Positions 1 through 8,039 of a DNA stretch of 64,000 nt are shown here, piece after piece. How positions within the stretch are numbered: position 1 is the first letter of the stretch; each line of letters begins with the position of its first letter. Below the pieces are notes generated by a model that worked only from the letters and a program-made list of their open reading frames with translations, did not search any database and was not told the DNA's origin. Location: positions 124,001-188,000 of the forward strand of contig NZ_PVTX01000005.1 of the NCBI RefSeq assembly GCF_003003075.1, given 5' to 3'. The DNA is from Isoptericola halotolerans (GTDB taxonomy: Bacteria; Actinomycetota; Actinomycetes; Actinomycetales; Cellulomonadaceae). The translations under genes were made by a program, and so were the position numbers.

Positions 1-902
1 CGTGGTGGACCATGCTCGTGCTGAGCGTGTGCATCGCCACCCTCGCCGTGCTCCAGGACTCCACCGCCGTCGTCATCGGCGCGATGCTCGTCGCACCGCT
101 GATGACGCCGATCCTCGGGCTCGCCGCTGCCGTGGTCAGCGGCTGGCCACGCCGGGCGATCGGCTCCCTGGTGCTCATCGTGGCGGGCGCGACGGTCGCC
201 GTGGTCATCGCGTTCGTCATCGCGTCGTGGGTGCCGGCCGTGGTGCCGTTCGACACGAACAGCCAGATCAGCTCGCGCGTGGACCCGACGCTCCTCGACA
301 TGCTCGTGGCGGTGGCGGCCGGTGCGGCCGGGGCGTTCGCCACCGTCGACCGCCGCGTCGCGCCGTCGATCGCGGGGGTCGCGATCGCCGTCGCCCTGGT
401 GCCACCGCTGTCCGTGGTGGGGGTCGCGCTGAGCGCGGGACGGCCGGGGGACGCCGCCGGCGCCCTGCTGCTGTTCTCGACCAACTTCGTGTCGATCGTG
501 CTGTCCGCCTCGGTGGTGTTCGTCCTCGCGGGCCTGACGAACGCCCACCGCCTGCGCCGTGACGCCCGGCGGGTGCTGCTCACCCTCACGCCGTTCGTCG
601 CGGCGGCCCTGCTGATCCTCTTCCCGCTGCTGCTGACCACCGACGGCCTGCTCTCCACGTCGGCGGACGAGCGGGCGGCGCAGACCGCCGTGAGCGACTG
701 GCTCGGCGACGACCCCGCGCTCAGCACGACCGACGTGGCCGTCACCGACGCCACCGTGACGGTCGGGCTGGCGGGGTCCGCGGACGACCTGCCGCCGCTC
801 GAGGAGCTGCAGTCGGCCCTCGACGACGCGCTGGACGGCAGCTACGCCGTCGAGGTCGCCGTCACCCCCGTGGTGACGCAGCGCCTGCCGGCGTCCGGCT
901 GA
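1..902 (+). CDS. DUF389 family membrane protein, 5' end outside window
   Basis: The frame is already open at the first bases (it reads WWTMLVLS from base 3), so the true start is upstream and this is the C-terminal part, about 300 residues. Several hydrophobic segments are visible, with the DUF389 signature region near VVIGAMLVAPLMTPILG, followed by helices around VAVAAGAAGAFATV, VAIAVALVPPLSVVGVAL and LLFSTNFVSIVLSA. The last 90 residues are a soluble tail with repeated DV/VTV strands. DUF389 proteins are inner-membrane proteins of unknown transport or structural role. No substrate can be inferred. The gene converges on the acetyltransferase at 922, with no clear terminator in the 19-base gap. 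Confidence 0.8.
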   Translation, partial: WWTMLVLSVCIATLAVLQDSTAVVIGAMLVAPLMTPILGLAAAVVSGWPRRAIGSLVLIVAGATVAVVIAFVIASWVPAVVPFDTNSQISSRVDPTLLDMLVAVAAGAAGAFATVDRRVAPSIAGVAIAVALVPPLSVVGVALSAGRPGDAAGALLLFSTNFVSIVLSASVVFVLAGLTNAHRLRRDARRVLLTLTPFVAAALLILFPLLLTTDGLLSTSADERAAQTAVSDWLGDDPALSTTDVAVTDATVTVGLAGSADDLPPLEELQSALDDALDGSYAVEVAVTPVVTQRLPASG

Positions 903-921
903 ACCGGGCGGCCGGCACCGC

Positions 922-1371
922 TCACGCCGCTCGCCGCCGCAGGCGCATGGGGACGTGCGGGATGTCGTCCTCCAGGTACTCCGGGCCGTCGACGGCGAAC
1001 CCGAACGTCCCGTACCAGCCGGCCAGCGGGGCCTGCGCGCCCAGCACCACGTCCGCCTCGGGGGCGGCGGCCGACGCCGCGGCGAGCGCCGCGCGCATCA
1101 GCTCGCCCGACGCGCCGGTCCCCCGCACGTCCGGGTGGCACACGACGCGGCCGATGCGCTGGACCTCGCCGTCGTCGAGGACCCGGGCGGTGCCGACCAC
1201 CCGGTCGTCGTCCAGCAGGACCACGTGCCGGGTGTCGGCCTCGAGGTCCCGGCCGTCGAGGTCCGGGTAGGGGCAGTCCTGCTCGACGACGAACACGTCC
1301 TGGCGCAGCCGCCAGACGCCGTAGGCGGTGCGGGGGTCGAGCGCCTCGAAGGCCTGGGTCAGGGTGTGCAC
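922..1371 (-). CDS. GNAT family N-acetyltransferase (ElaA-like)
   Basis: 149 residues, the usual size of a single GNAT domain. The opening WRLRQDVFVVEQDCPYPDLDGRD is typical of the ElaA subfamily. The acetyl-CoA loop is RVVCHPDVRGTGASGELM (about residues 73-90), close to the R/Q-x-x-G-x-G/A pattern, and WYGTFGFAVDG is the C-terminal strand. The start is GTG at 1371, six bases after GATCAT, a weak leaderless-type -10. The substrate is unknown; family members acetylate small molecules or protein amines. It lies just downstream of the DUF456 gene on the same strand, 34 bases away, so co-transcription is possible. Confidence 0.8.
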   Translation of the reverse strand: MHTLTQAFEALDPRTAYGVWRLRQDVFVVEQDCPYPDLDGRDLEADTRHVVLLDDDRVVGTARVLDDGEVQRIGRVVCHPDVRGTGASGELMRAALAAASAAAPEADVVLGAQAPLAGWYGTFGFAVDGPEYLEDDIPHVPMRLRRRAA

Positions 1372-1405
1372 GGCGCCATGATCACACGCGCGCCGGGTGC
1401 CCTGG

Positions 1406-1888
1406 TCAGGTGACGACGAGGCCGACGACCCATACCCCGGTCGCCAGCAGCCCGCCGAGCAGCTGCACGCCGATGGTGATGGCGGTGGCCTGCAGCGCGG
1501 CGACGGTGGCGCGCCAGGCGGCCCGGGCGTCCCGGCGACGCAGGTACTCCATCACCAGCACCGCGAGCGTGAAGAACAGGAACAGCCCCACCACGGGGAC
1601 GACGAAGAACCCGACGATGCCGGCCAGGCCCCCGACCGCGAGGGTCGACCACGGCACCTCGGCGCGGCGCATGTGGCGTCCCGCCAGCAGCCACTGGGCG
1701 GCCTCCGCGACGACGATCAGCAGCGCCGCGACGGCGAAGCAGACCCAGGCTGCGGTACCGCCGGTGGCCCAGGCCCACACCAGCACCGCGCCGAGCACCA
1801 GGGCGTTGCCCGGCAGGACCTGGACGACGATGCCGACCAGCCCGACGGCGATCGCCAGGCCGACGAGGACCTCTCCGAGCATGCTCAT
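1406..1888 (-). CDS. DUF456 domain membrane protein
   Basis: 160 residues, almost entirely hydrophobic, with about four to five membrane helices and short basic loops (GRHMRRAEVP, EYLRRRDARAAW). The pattern LPGNALVLGAVLVWAW near residue 27 followed by a glycine-rich GGLAGIVGFFVVPVVGLFLFF segment fits DUF456, a family of small bacterial membrane proteins without an assigned function. It follows the small membrane protein gene at 1935-2306 by 46 bases on the same strand and probably shares its transcript. Confidence 0.75.
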   Translation of the reverse strand: MSMLGEVLVGLAIAVGLVGIVVQVLPGNALVLGAVLVWAWATGGTAAWVCFAVAALLIVVAEAAQWLLAGRHMRRAEVPWSTLAVGGLAGIVGFFVVPVVGLFLFFTLAVLVMEYLRRRDARAAWRATVAALQATAITIGVQLLGGLLATGVWVVGLVVT

Positions 1889-1934
1889 CGGGCGCGTCCG
1901 CCCGGGGCGGGGGCCGGCGTCGTGCCGGGGCCGG

Positions 1935-2306
1935 TCACCAGAAGACGGCGACGACGATGTTGACGAGCGTCAGGGCACCGATCGTGTGCTTGAGGGCGGG
2001 GCTGACGGCGCCCGTCCCGTTGTCCGCCTTGCTCCCCTGCCGCTTGGCGACGAACGCCAGGACCGTGATGATCAGGGCGACGGTCAGCTTGACGCCGATC
2101 TTCGCCATCGAGGGACCGCCGTCGTCCCACATCCCGCTCATCTCCGCGGTGCCGACCATGAGGATGCCCGCGACCAGCGCCGTCGCCGCACCGTGGAAGA
2201 CCCCGCGGTAGAGCCCGGGGCTGCGCATCGAGGCGAGGTAGCCGCCGAGGACGATCGCCCACCCGACGAAGTGCAGCACGGTGAAGACGTTGTAGAGGAA
2301 TTCCAT
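1935..2306 (-). CDS. small integral membrane protein
   Basis: 123 residues with four predicted membrane segments beginning MEFLYNVFTVLHFVGWAIVLGGYLASM. The start at 2306 is preferred over an in-frame ATG further upstream because TAGGCT (2319-2314, minus strand) lies exactly seven bases before it, a leaderless promoter arrangement, and because the hydrophobic N-terminus starts there. I do not recognise a functional family; similar small four-helix proteins in actinobacteria are uncharacterised. It is divergent from the sulfite reductase leader, with 167 bases between the two starts. Confidence 0.7.
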   Translation of the reverse strand: MEFLYNVFTVLHFVGWAIVLGGYLASMRSPGLYRGVFHGAATALVAGILMVGTAEMSGMWDDGGPSMAKIGVKLTVALIITVLAFVAKRQGSKADNGTGAVSPALKHTIGALTLVNIVVAVFW

Positions 2307-2460
2307 GGGCGACAGCCTATCCGCGGGGTGGTCCGTGCCGAGACCGCCCCGTCCGTCGTCAGGGGACGCCGGCGCCGGGCGCCGAGGCCCGGCTCGTCTC
2401 ACCCTGTGGCGTTCGTCCCAGCATGCGGACCCGGGGTTTCGCGAGGTGGGCATCCCGGGT

Positions 2461-2466
2461 TAGATT
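2461..2466 (+). promoter_or_regulatory. -10 element of leaderless promoter for the cysteine leader peptide
   Basis: TAGATT matches TANNNT, and the A of the leader ATG (2474) lies after exactly seven bases, so transcription probably starts on the start codon. No convincing -35 element is seen around 2438. The remaining divergent region, 2307-2460, holds the opposing -10 at 2314-2319 and no other site that I can support. Confidence 0.55.
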
Positions 2467-2473
2467 CCTCGGC

Positions 2474-2578
2474 ATGACCACGGCCGCGCCCCGCTCCCTC
2501 ACGACCACCCGTCGTGGGATGTCGGCGCGCCCCTGCCTGCGCATGCGCATGTGCAGCTGTCAGTGCTGCTGTCGCTGA
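2474..2578 (+). CDS. cysteine-rich leader peptide (attenuator ORF) upstream of sirA
   Basis: A 34-residue open frame with six cysteines, five of them in the last eight residues (C27, C29, C31, C32, C33, with C21 earlier). It ends MCSCQCCCR just before a TGA, 130 bases upstream of sirA. Cysteine is otherwise rare in this genome. Polycysteine leaderless short ORFs that act as cysteine-responsive attenuators of sulfur operons are known in mycobacteria. Here too the ORF has no Shine-Dalgarno and sits seven bases after a -10. Ribosome stalling at the Cys codons when charged tRNA-Cys is short would be expected to change folding of the 2579-2708 leader and expose the sirA ribosome-binding site. The function is inferred; the ORF itself is seen directly. 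Confidence 0.75.
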   Translation: MTTAAPRSLTTTRRGMSARPCLRMRMCSCQCCCR

Positions 2579-2708
2579 TCGCGCCCCACCTCAGCCCCAC
2601 CCGCACCCGCGGACCTGAGCACCGGCGCGCGCCGTCGGTCTCGGCCCACCCCTGCTGAGCCTTCGTCGTCGCGCGTCCCGCCCCCGAGGACCCGAGGAAC
2701 CCCCAGAG
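2579..2708 (+). promoter_or_regulatory. sirA 5' leader with candidate RBS-masking pairing
   Basis: 130 bases between leader-peptide stop and sirA start. Two GAGGA motifs lie at 2686-2690 and 2694-2698; the second is ten bases from the ATG and is the likely ribosome-binding site. GGTCTCGG at 2637-2644 can pair with CCGAGGACC at 2684-2692 with one bulge, which would hide the first motif and crowd the second. This is a hand-drawn pairing, not a computed fold. Confidence 0.35.
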
Positions 2709-4442
2709 ATGACGACGCAGACCACCCCCGCCACGCAGGACCCCGCCGACGCACCCGCGCGCCCCGCTCGTCCGGCCCGCGCCGCGCGGCCGAACGGCCA
2801 GTGGAAGATCGACGGCACGACCCCGCTGAACCACAACGAGGAGTTCAAGCAGGAGTCCGACTCCCTCGCCGTGCGCGAGCGGATCGAGAACATCTACGCC
2901 CACGAGGGCTTCGACTCCATCGCCGACGACGACCTGCACGGTCGTTTCCGCTGGTGGGGCCTGTACACCCAGCGCAAGCCCGGCATCGACGGCGGCCGGA
3001 CCGCGACGCTCGAGCCGCACGAGCTCGAGGACCGCTACTTCATGCTCCGCGTGCGCACCGACGGCCAGGCACTCGACCCGGCCGCGCTGCGCGTGCTCGG
3101 CGGCATCTCGGCCGACTACGGCCGCGGCAGCGCCGACATCACCGACCGGCAGAACATCCAGTACCACTGGATCGAGGTCGAGAGCATGCCGGACATCTGG
3201 CGCCGCCTCGACACCGTGGGCCTGGAGACGACGACCGCCTGCGGCGACTCGCCCCGCGCGTTCCTCGGGAGCCCGGTCGCGGGCGTCGCGGCGGACGAGA
3301 TCATCGACCCCACCCCGGTGATCCTCGAGATCAAGAAGCGCTACATCGGCGACCCGGAGCTGGCGAACCTGCCGCGCAAGTTCAAGACGGCGATCACCGG
3401 GCACCCGAGCCTCGACGTGGTCCACGAGATCAACGACATCTCGCTCGTCGGGGTGCGCCACCCCGAGCTCGGCGCGGGCTACGACCTGTGGGTCGGCGGC
3501 GGGTTGTCCACCAACCCGCGGCTCGGCGAGCGGCTCGGCGTGTTCGTCACGGCCGAGCAGGCGCCCGACGTCTGGCACGGCGTCATCCGGATCTTCCGGG
3601 ACTACGGCTACCGCCGTCTGCGCAACAAGGCTCGTCTGAAGTTCCTGCTCAAGGACTGGGGCACCCAGAAGTTCCGCCAGGTCCTGGAGGACGAGTACCT
3701 CGGCTACGCGCTCCCCGACGGTCCCCCGCCCGCACCGGCCACGCGGCCCGGCGACCACGTGGGCGTCCACGAGCAGAAGGACGGTCGGTTCTACGTGGGC
3801 GCGGCGCCCGTCGTGGGACGGGTCGGGGGCGGCACGCTCACCGGTCTCGCCGACCTCATCGAGTCCGTGGGCGCGGAGTCCGCCCGGCTCACCGCGCACC
3901 AGAAGGTCGTGATCCTCGGGGTGCCCGCCGACCGGGTGGACGACCTGGTCGCCGGCCTGGAGCCCCTCGGCCTGACGGCGCGGCCCAGCCTGTTCCGCCG
4001 CTCGACCATCGCCTGCACCGGCATCGAGTACTGCAAGCTGGCCATCGTCGACACCAAGGACACCGCCACGCGCGTGATCGGTGAGCTGGAGGAGCGGCTC
4101 GGCGACATCGAGGACCGCCTCGGCAAGCCCATCGAGCTGAACGTCAACGGCTGCCCCAACTCCTGCGCCCGGATCCAGACGGCGGACGTCGGCCTCAAGG
4201 GCCAGATCATCACCGTCGACGGCGAGCAGGTGCCCGGCTTCCAGGTGCACCTGGGCGGCGGGCTCGTCGACGAGGGCCGCGAGGCGGGCGAGCTCGGCCG
4301 CACCGTGCGCGGGCTCAAGGTCCCGGCCACGGAGGTCGCCGACTACGTCGAGCGCGTCGTGCGCCGCTACGAGTCCGACCGGGACGGCACCGAGACGTTC
4401 GCCCAGTGGGCGCACCGGGCGGACGAGGAGGCCCTGCAGTGA
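2709..4442 (+). CDS. sirA: ferredoxin-dependent assimilatory sulfite reductase (SirA/NirA family)
   Basis: 577 residues, the normal length. It reduces sulfite to sulfide with six electrons, using siroheme coupled to a 4Fe-4S cluster. Cluster and siroheme ligands are visible as C436-x5-C442 (ACTGIEYC) and C482-x3-C486 (GCPNSC). Tyr86 (GLYTQR) and Cys178 (TACGDSPR) lie 92 residues apart, the same spacing as the Tyr69-Cys161 covalent pair of mycobacterial SirA, which favours sulfite over nitrite as substrate. The first 25 residues are a low-complexity PAR-rich tail. The stop overlaps the cysH start by four bases, so the two are translationally coupled. Siroheme genes follow directly. Expression is probably set by the cysteine leader peptide upstream. 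Confidence 0.93.
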   Translation: MTTQTTPATQDPADAPARPARPARAARPNGQWKIDGTTPLNHNEEFKQESDSLAVRERIENIYAHEGFDSIADDDLHGRFRWWGLYTQRKPGIDGGRTATLEPHELEDRYFMLRVRTDGQALDPAALRVLGGISADYGRGSADITDRQNIQYHWIEVESMPDIWRRLDTVGLETTTACGDSPRAFLGSPVAGVAADEIIDPTPVILEIKKRYIGDPELANLPRKFKTAITGHPSLDVVHEINDISLVGVRHPELGAGYDLWVGGGLSTNPRLGERLGVFVTAEQAPDVWHGVIRIFRDYGYRRLRNKARLKFLLKDWGTQKFRQVLEDEYLGYALPDGPPPAPATRPGDHVGVHEQKDGRFYVGAAPVVGRVGGGTLTGLADLIESVGAESARLTAHQKVVILGVPADRVDDLVAGLEPLGLTARPSLFRRSTIACTGIEYCKLAIVDTKDTATRVIGELEERLGDIEDRLGKPIELNVNGCPNSCARIQTADVGLKGQIITVDGEQVPGFQVHLGGGLVDEGREAGELGRTVRGLKVPATEVADYVERVVRRYESDRDGTETFAQWAHRADEEALQ

Positions 4443-5323
4443 CCGCCGTCTCCGTCGCCCTCGGGGTCGGCCCGAACGCCAGCGGCGCACCCGCGCCGGC
4501 CAGCTCCTCGCTGGCCGGTGCCGCCGCGGCGGCCAAGCGCCGTGCCGCGGAGCGGGAGCAGTCCCGCGCCCGACGCCGCGCACGCGTCGACGGGCGCGAG
4601 CGTCGCCGCCGCTCGGACTCCGAGCTGAGCCAGATCGCCGCCCGAGGACGCCGCGAGCTCGGCGGCTCGGGGATCGGCTCGGCGGACGAGGCCTCGGCGC
4701 ACGAGGTCATCGCGTGGGCCGTCGAGCAGTTCGGCGACTCCCTCGCCGTCGCGTCCTCCATGACCGACTCGGTCCTGGCCGCGCTGGTCAGCGAGCAGCT
4801 GCCGTGGGTCGACGTCCTGTTCGGCGACACGGGCTACCACTTCGCCGAGACGCTGGGCACCCGCGACGCGGTCGCGCACCAGCTCGACGTGACGGTCGTG
4901 GACGTGCGCCCGCGCCTCAGCGTCGCGGAGCAGGCCGAGGCCTACGGTCCCGACCTGTTCGCCCGCGACCCCGAGGCGTGCTGCCGCATCCGCAAGGTCG
5001 AGCCCATGCGGGACATCCTCACGGGCTACGAGGCCTGGGCCACCGGCGTCCGCCGCGCGGACTCCGGCTCGCGCGCCTCGGCCGAGCTCGTCTCCTGGGA
5101 CGCGTCGAACAACCTGGTGAAGATCAACCCGATCGCCGCCTGGTCGGACGACGAGCTGGTCGGCTACGCGCTGGCCAACGGGCTCACCGTCAACCCGCTC
5201 CTGAACGACGGGTACCCGTCGATCGGCTGCGAGCCCTGCACCCGCCGGGTCGCCCCGGGCGAGGACGTCCGCGCCGGCCGCTGGTCCGGCGTGGACAAGT
5301 CCGAGTGCGGCCTGCACATCTGA
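4439..5323 (+). CDS. cysH: adenylyl-sulfate reductase (CysH, 4Fe-4S type)
   Basis: 294 residues from a GTG whose GTGA overlaps the sirA stop. It reduces activated sulfate to sulfite with thioredoxin. Paired cysteines CCRIRK (about residue 180) and GCEPCTRR (about residue 262) are the 4Fe-4S ligands that mark APS rather than PAPS reductases, and the C-terminal SECGLHI carries the catalytic cysteine. SSMTDSVLAALV and FGDTGYHFAET are the nucleotide-binding regions. The first 75 residues are an unusual Ala/Arg-rich extension (AAAKRRAAEREQSRARRRAR) absent from most CysH proteins; an internal start could shorten it, but no better ribosome-binding site is seen. No ATP sulfurylase genes follow in this window. 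Confidence 0.93.
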   Translation: MTAVSVALGVGPNASGAPAPASSSLAGAAAAAKRRAAEREQSRARRRARVDGRERRRRSDSELSQIAARGRRELGGSGIGSADEASAHEVIAWAVEQFGDSLAVASSMTDSVLAALVSEQLPWVDVLFGDTGYHFAETLGTRDAVAHQLDVTVVDVRPRLSVAEQAEAYGPDLFARDPEACCRIRKVEPMRDILTGYEAWATGVRRADSGSRASAELVSWDASNNLVKINPIAAWSDDELVGYALANGLTVNPLLNDGYPSIGCEPCTRRVAPGEDVRAGRWSGVDKSECGLHI

Positions 5324-5342
5324 GGCTGCGAGGATCAGCGCT

Positions 5343-6605
5343 GTGAGCGACCTCTACCCCCTCGGCCTGCGCGTGCGCGGCCGGCTCGTCGTCGTCGTCG
5401 GCGGCGGGCCGGTCGCCGCGCGCCGGGTGCGCGGCCTCCTCGACGTCGGTGCCCGGGTGCGCGTCGTCGCGCCCGCGCTCGCCGGTGACCTCGCCGAGCT
5501 CGCGGCGGCCGACGCCGTCGAGCACCGCGCACGCGAGTACGCCCCCGGCGACCTCGACGGCGCGTGGCTCGTCCACACCGCGACCGGCGTCCCGGCCGTG
5601 GACGCCGCCGTGGCCGACGACGCCGAGGGCCTCCGCACGTTCTGCGTCGTCGCCGCCGACGCCGCGGCCGCCTCCGCCTGGATCCCGGCGTCCGCCACGC
5701 TGGCCGAGGAGCAGGTCGTCGTCGCGGTGCACGCCGGCCGCGACCCTCGCCGCGCCGTGCGGCTCCGCGACGGGATCGCGGCCGCGCTCGAGGCGGGCGA
5801 GCTGCCGCTGCGCCGGGTCCGTCCGCGCGGTGCGGACGGACCCGGCGCCACGCCGGCTCACCCCGGGCGGGTGGCCCTCGTGGGCGGCGGGCCCGGCGCG
5901 CCGGGGCTGGTCACCGGCCGCGGGCGCCGCCTCCTGGCGAGTGCCGACGTCGTCGTCGTGGACCGGCTCGGGCCGCGGTCGCTGCTCGGGACGCTCTCCG
6001 ACGACGTCGAGGTGATCGACGTGGGCAAGACCGCGGGCAACCACCCCGTGCCGCAGGAGCGCATCAACGAGCTCCTCGTGGAGCACGCGCTGGCCGGGCG
6101 CGACGTCGTGCGCCTCAAGGGCGGCGACCCCTACGTGTTCGGGCGCGGCGGCGAGGAGCTGGCCGTCTGCCGCGCGGCGGGGATCGACGTCGAGGTGGTG
6201 CCCGGGGTGACGTCGGCCGTCTCGGTGCCCGCCGCCGTCGGCATCCCGGTGACGCACCGCGGCGTCGCCGGCGGGTTCAGCGTGCTCACGGCGCACGAGG
6301 CGGTGGCCCACGTCCCCGGAGGGGCCGACCACACGCTCGTGCTCCTCATGGGTGTCACCCGCCTGGCCCGGACGGCGGAGGCGCTCGTCGCCGCCGGACG
6401 GCCGGCGTCCACCCCGGTAGCCGTCGTGGAGGACGGCTACGGCCCCCGCCAGCGGGCCACCTTCGGGACCCTGGCGGACATCGCCGGGCGCGCCGCGGAC
6501 GCCGGGGTGCAGCCGCCGGCCGTCACCGTGGTGGGCGACGTCGTGCGCCTCGCGCCGGGCTGGGCCGCTCACACCGCCGACGACCGGTCCGTGAGCACCT
6601 CGTGA
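5343..6605 (+). CDS. cysG: siroheme synthase: precorrin-2 dehydrogenase fused to uroporphyrinogen-III C-methyltransferase
   Basis: 420 residues, GTG start. Residues 1-150 form the NAD-dependent precorrin-2 dehydrogenase module with the nucleotide loop VVVGGGPVAARR. From about residue 175 comes the SAM-dependent methyltransferase, with VALVGGGPGAPGLVT, VRLKGGDPYVFGRGGEE and PGVTSAVSVPAAVGIPVTHR. It converts uroporphyrinogen III to precorrin-2 and then oxidises it to sirohydrochlorin. Iron insertion is likely done by the chelatase encoded next. The gene starts 19 bases after cysH and supplies the cofactor of SirA. The N-terminal module is shorter than the full CysG ferrochelatase part of enterobacteria, so the separate chelatase makes sense. 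Confidence 0.9.
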   Translation: MSDLYPLGLRVRGRLVVVVGGGPVAARRVRGLLDVGARVRVVAPALAGDLAELAAADAVEHRAREYAPGDLDGAWLVHTATGVPAVDAAVADDAEGLRTFCVVAADAAAASAWIPASATLAEEQVVVAVHAGRDPRRAVRLRDGIAAALEAGELPLRRVRPRGADGPGATPAHPGRVALVGGGPGAPGLVTGRGRRLLASADVVVVDRLGPRSLLGTLSDDVEVIDVGKTAGNHPVPQERINELLVEHALAGRDVVRLKGGDPYVFGRGGEELAVCRAAGIDVEVVPGVTSAVSVPAAVGIPVTHRGVAGGFSVLTAHEAVAHVPGGADHTLVLLMGVTRLARTAEALVAAGRPASTPVAVVEDGYGPRQRATFGTLADIAGRAADAGVQPPAVTVVGDVVRLAPGWAAHTADDRSVSTS

Positions 6606-6661
6606 CACACGGTCACGCGGACGTCACCCCGGTGTTCGATCCGGCGCGTAGCGTGGCGGGC

Positions 6662-7375
6662 ATGGCCGCACCGACACTCCTCGCCATCTCCCACGGCACC
6701 TCGTCGCCCGTCGGCGCCGGCGCCGTGGCCACCCTCGTCGACGCCGTCGCCGCACGGCTGGCCGACGAGGCGCCCGTGCACGCCGGGTTCGTCGACGTCC
6801 AGCAGCCCGACGTGGCGACCTGCCTCGACGGGCTGCGCCAGGAGAGCACCGTGATCGTGCCGCTGCTGCTCTCCGCGGGCTTCCACGTGCACGTCGACCT
6901 GCGCCACGAGATCGACGACGCCGTCGGTGCCGGCATCGACGTGCGCCTCGCCGGTGCCCTCGGCCCGGACCGCCGGCTGATCGACCTGCTCGAACGCCGG
7001 CTGACCGAGGCCGGCCTGGCCGCCGGCGACGTCGTCGTGCTCGCCGCCGCCGGCTCCTCGGACGCCCGGGCCGTGACCGACTGCGAGCGCACGGGAGAGC
7101 TGCTCGCCGACCGCACCGGGCACCCGGTGAGCGTGGGCTACATCGCCAACGCCACCCCCCGTGTGCCGGACGTCGTCGCGTCGGTGCGGGCGGAGCACCC
7201 CGGCGCACGCGTGGTCACGGCGAGCTACCTCATGGCGCCGGGGTACTTCCAGACGCTGGCCGAGAAGGCCGGTGGGGACGTCACCACCGACCCGCTGCTG
7301 CCGGCCGACGGCGAGGCGCCCGAGGAGATGGTCGACATCGTGATCGAGCGCTACCGCGCGACCCGCCCGGCCTAG
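6662..7375 (+). CDS. sirB: sirohydrochlorin chelatase (SirB/CbiX family)
   Basis: 237 residues. LLAISHGTSSPVG at the N-terminus carries the histidine of the chelatase active site, and VPLLLSAGFHVHVDL a second conserved His region; VVTASYLMAPGYFQTL is the matching C-terminal half. It probably inserts Fe2+ into sirohydrochlorin to give siroheme. The start at 6662 is supported by TAGCGT at 6649-6654 followed by exactly seven bases, a leaderless arrangement giving it a promoter of its own inside the sulfur operon. The alternative, a cobalt chelatase role, is unlikely given the sirA-cysH-cysG context. It converges on the response regulator with four bases between the stops. Confidence 0.88.
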   Translation: MAAPTLLAISHGTSSPVGAGAVATLVDAVAARLADEAPVHAGFVDVQQPDVATCLDGLRQESTVIVPLLLSAGFHVHVDLRHEIDDAVGAGIDVRLAGALGPDRRLIDLLERRLTEAGLAAGDVVVLAAAGSSDARAVTDCERTGELLADRTGHPVSVGYIANATPRVPDVVASVRAEHPGARVVTASYLMAPGYFQTLAEKAGGDVTTDPLLPADGEAPEEMVDIVIERYRATRPA

Positions 7376-7379
7376 CGGC

Positions 7380-8039
7380 TCAGAGCAGGCGGCGCGCCGC
7401 GGCCCACCGCGTCAGCTCGTTGCGGTTCGACAGCTGGAGCTTGCGCAGCACCGCCGAGACGTGGGTCTCGACCGTCTTGACCGAGATGAACAGGTCGCCC
7501 GCCACCTCCCGGTAGGTGTACCCGCGGGCGATGAGCCGCATCACCTCCTGCTCGCGCTTGGAGAGGCGGTCGAGCTCGTCGTCGGCCACCGCGACGTCCC
7601 CCGCGGCGGTGCCGAACGCGTCCAGCACGAACCCGGCGAGCCGTGGCGAGAACACCGCGTCCCCCGCGGCCACCCGCACGACCGCGCCGGACAGGTCCGA
7701 CGCCGAGATGTTCTTCGTGACGTAGCCGCGCGCGCCGGCGCGGATGACGGAGACGACGTCCTCCGCGGCGTCGGAGACCGACAGCGCGAGGAACCGGGTC
7801 CCGGCCAGCAGGTCGGCGCACCGCCGCACCACCTCGGCACCACCGCCCCCGCTGCCCCCGGGGAGGTGCACGTCGAGCAGGACGACGGGCGGCTTCTCCG
7901 CGTGCACGACGGCGACCGCCTCGTCGACGTCGGCGGCCTCCCCCACCACGCGCACCCGGCCGTCGAGGCTCGCCCGCACTCCCGTGCGGAACATGTGGTG
8001 GTCGTCCACCAGGACGACGGGGACAGGGTTCTCGCTCAC
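7380..8039 (-). CDS. LuxR/NarL-family response regulator (LiaR-like)
   Basis: 219 residues. The receiver domain has VDD at residues 11-13, the phosphoacceptor Asp56 (VVLLDVHLPG) and a conserved Lys in GYVTKNIS. The LuxR helix-turn-helix is LSKREQEVMRLIARGYTYREVAGDLFISVKTVETHVSAVLRKL near residue 165. The GTG start overlaps the stop of the upstream histidine kinase (GTGA), so the pair is translationally coupled. The kinase carries a PspC domain and the divergent operon encodes PspC-like membrane proteins, so this system likely answers cell-envelope stress. Targets cannot be read from sequence, but TCAGGG repeats in the divergent region are candidates. Confidence 0.9.
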   Translation of the reverse strand: MSENPVPVVLVDDHHMFRTGVRASLDGRVRVVGEAADVDEAVAVVHAEKPPVVLLDVHLPGGSGGGGAEVVRRCADLLAGTRFLALSVSDAAEDVVSVIRAGARGYVTKNISASDLSGAVVRVAAGDAVFSPRLAGFVLDAFGTAAGDVAVADDELDRLSKREQEVMRLIARGYTYREVAGDLFISVKTVETHVSAVLRKLQLSNRNELTRWAAARRLL

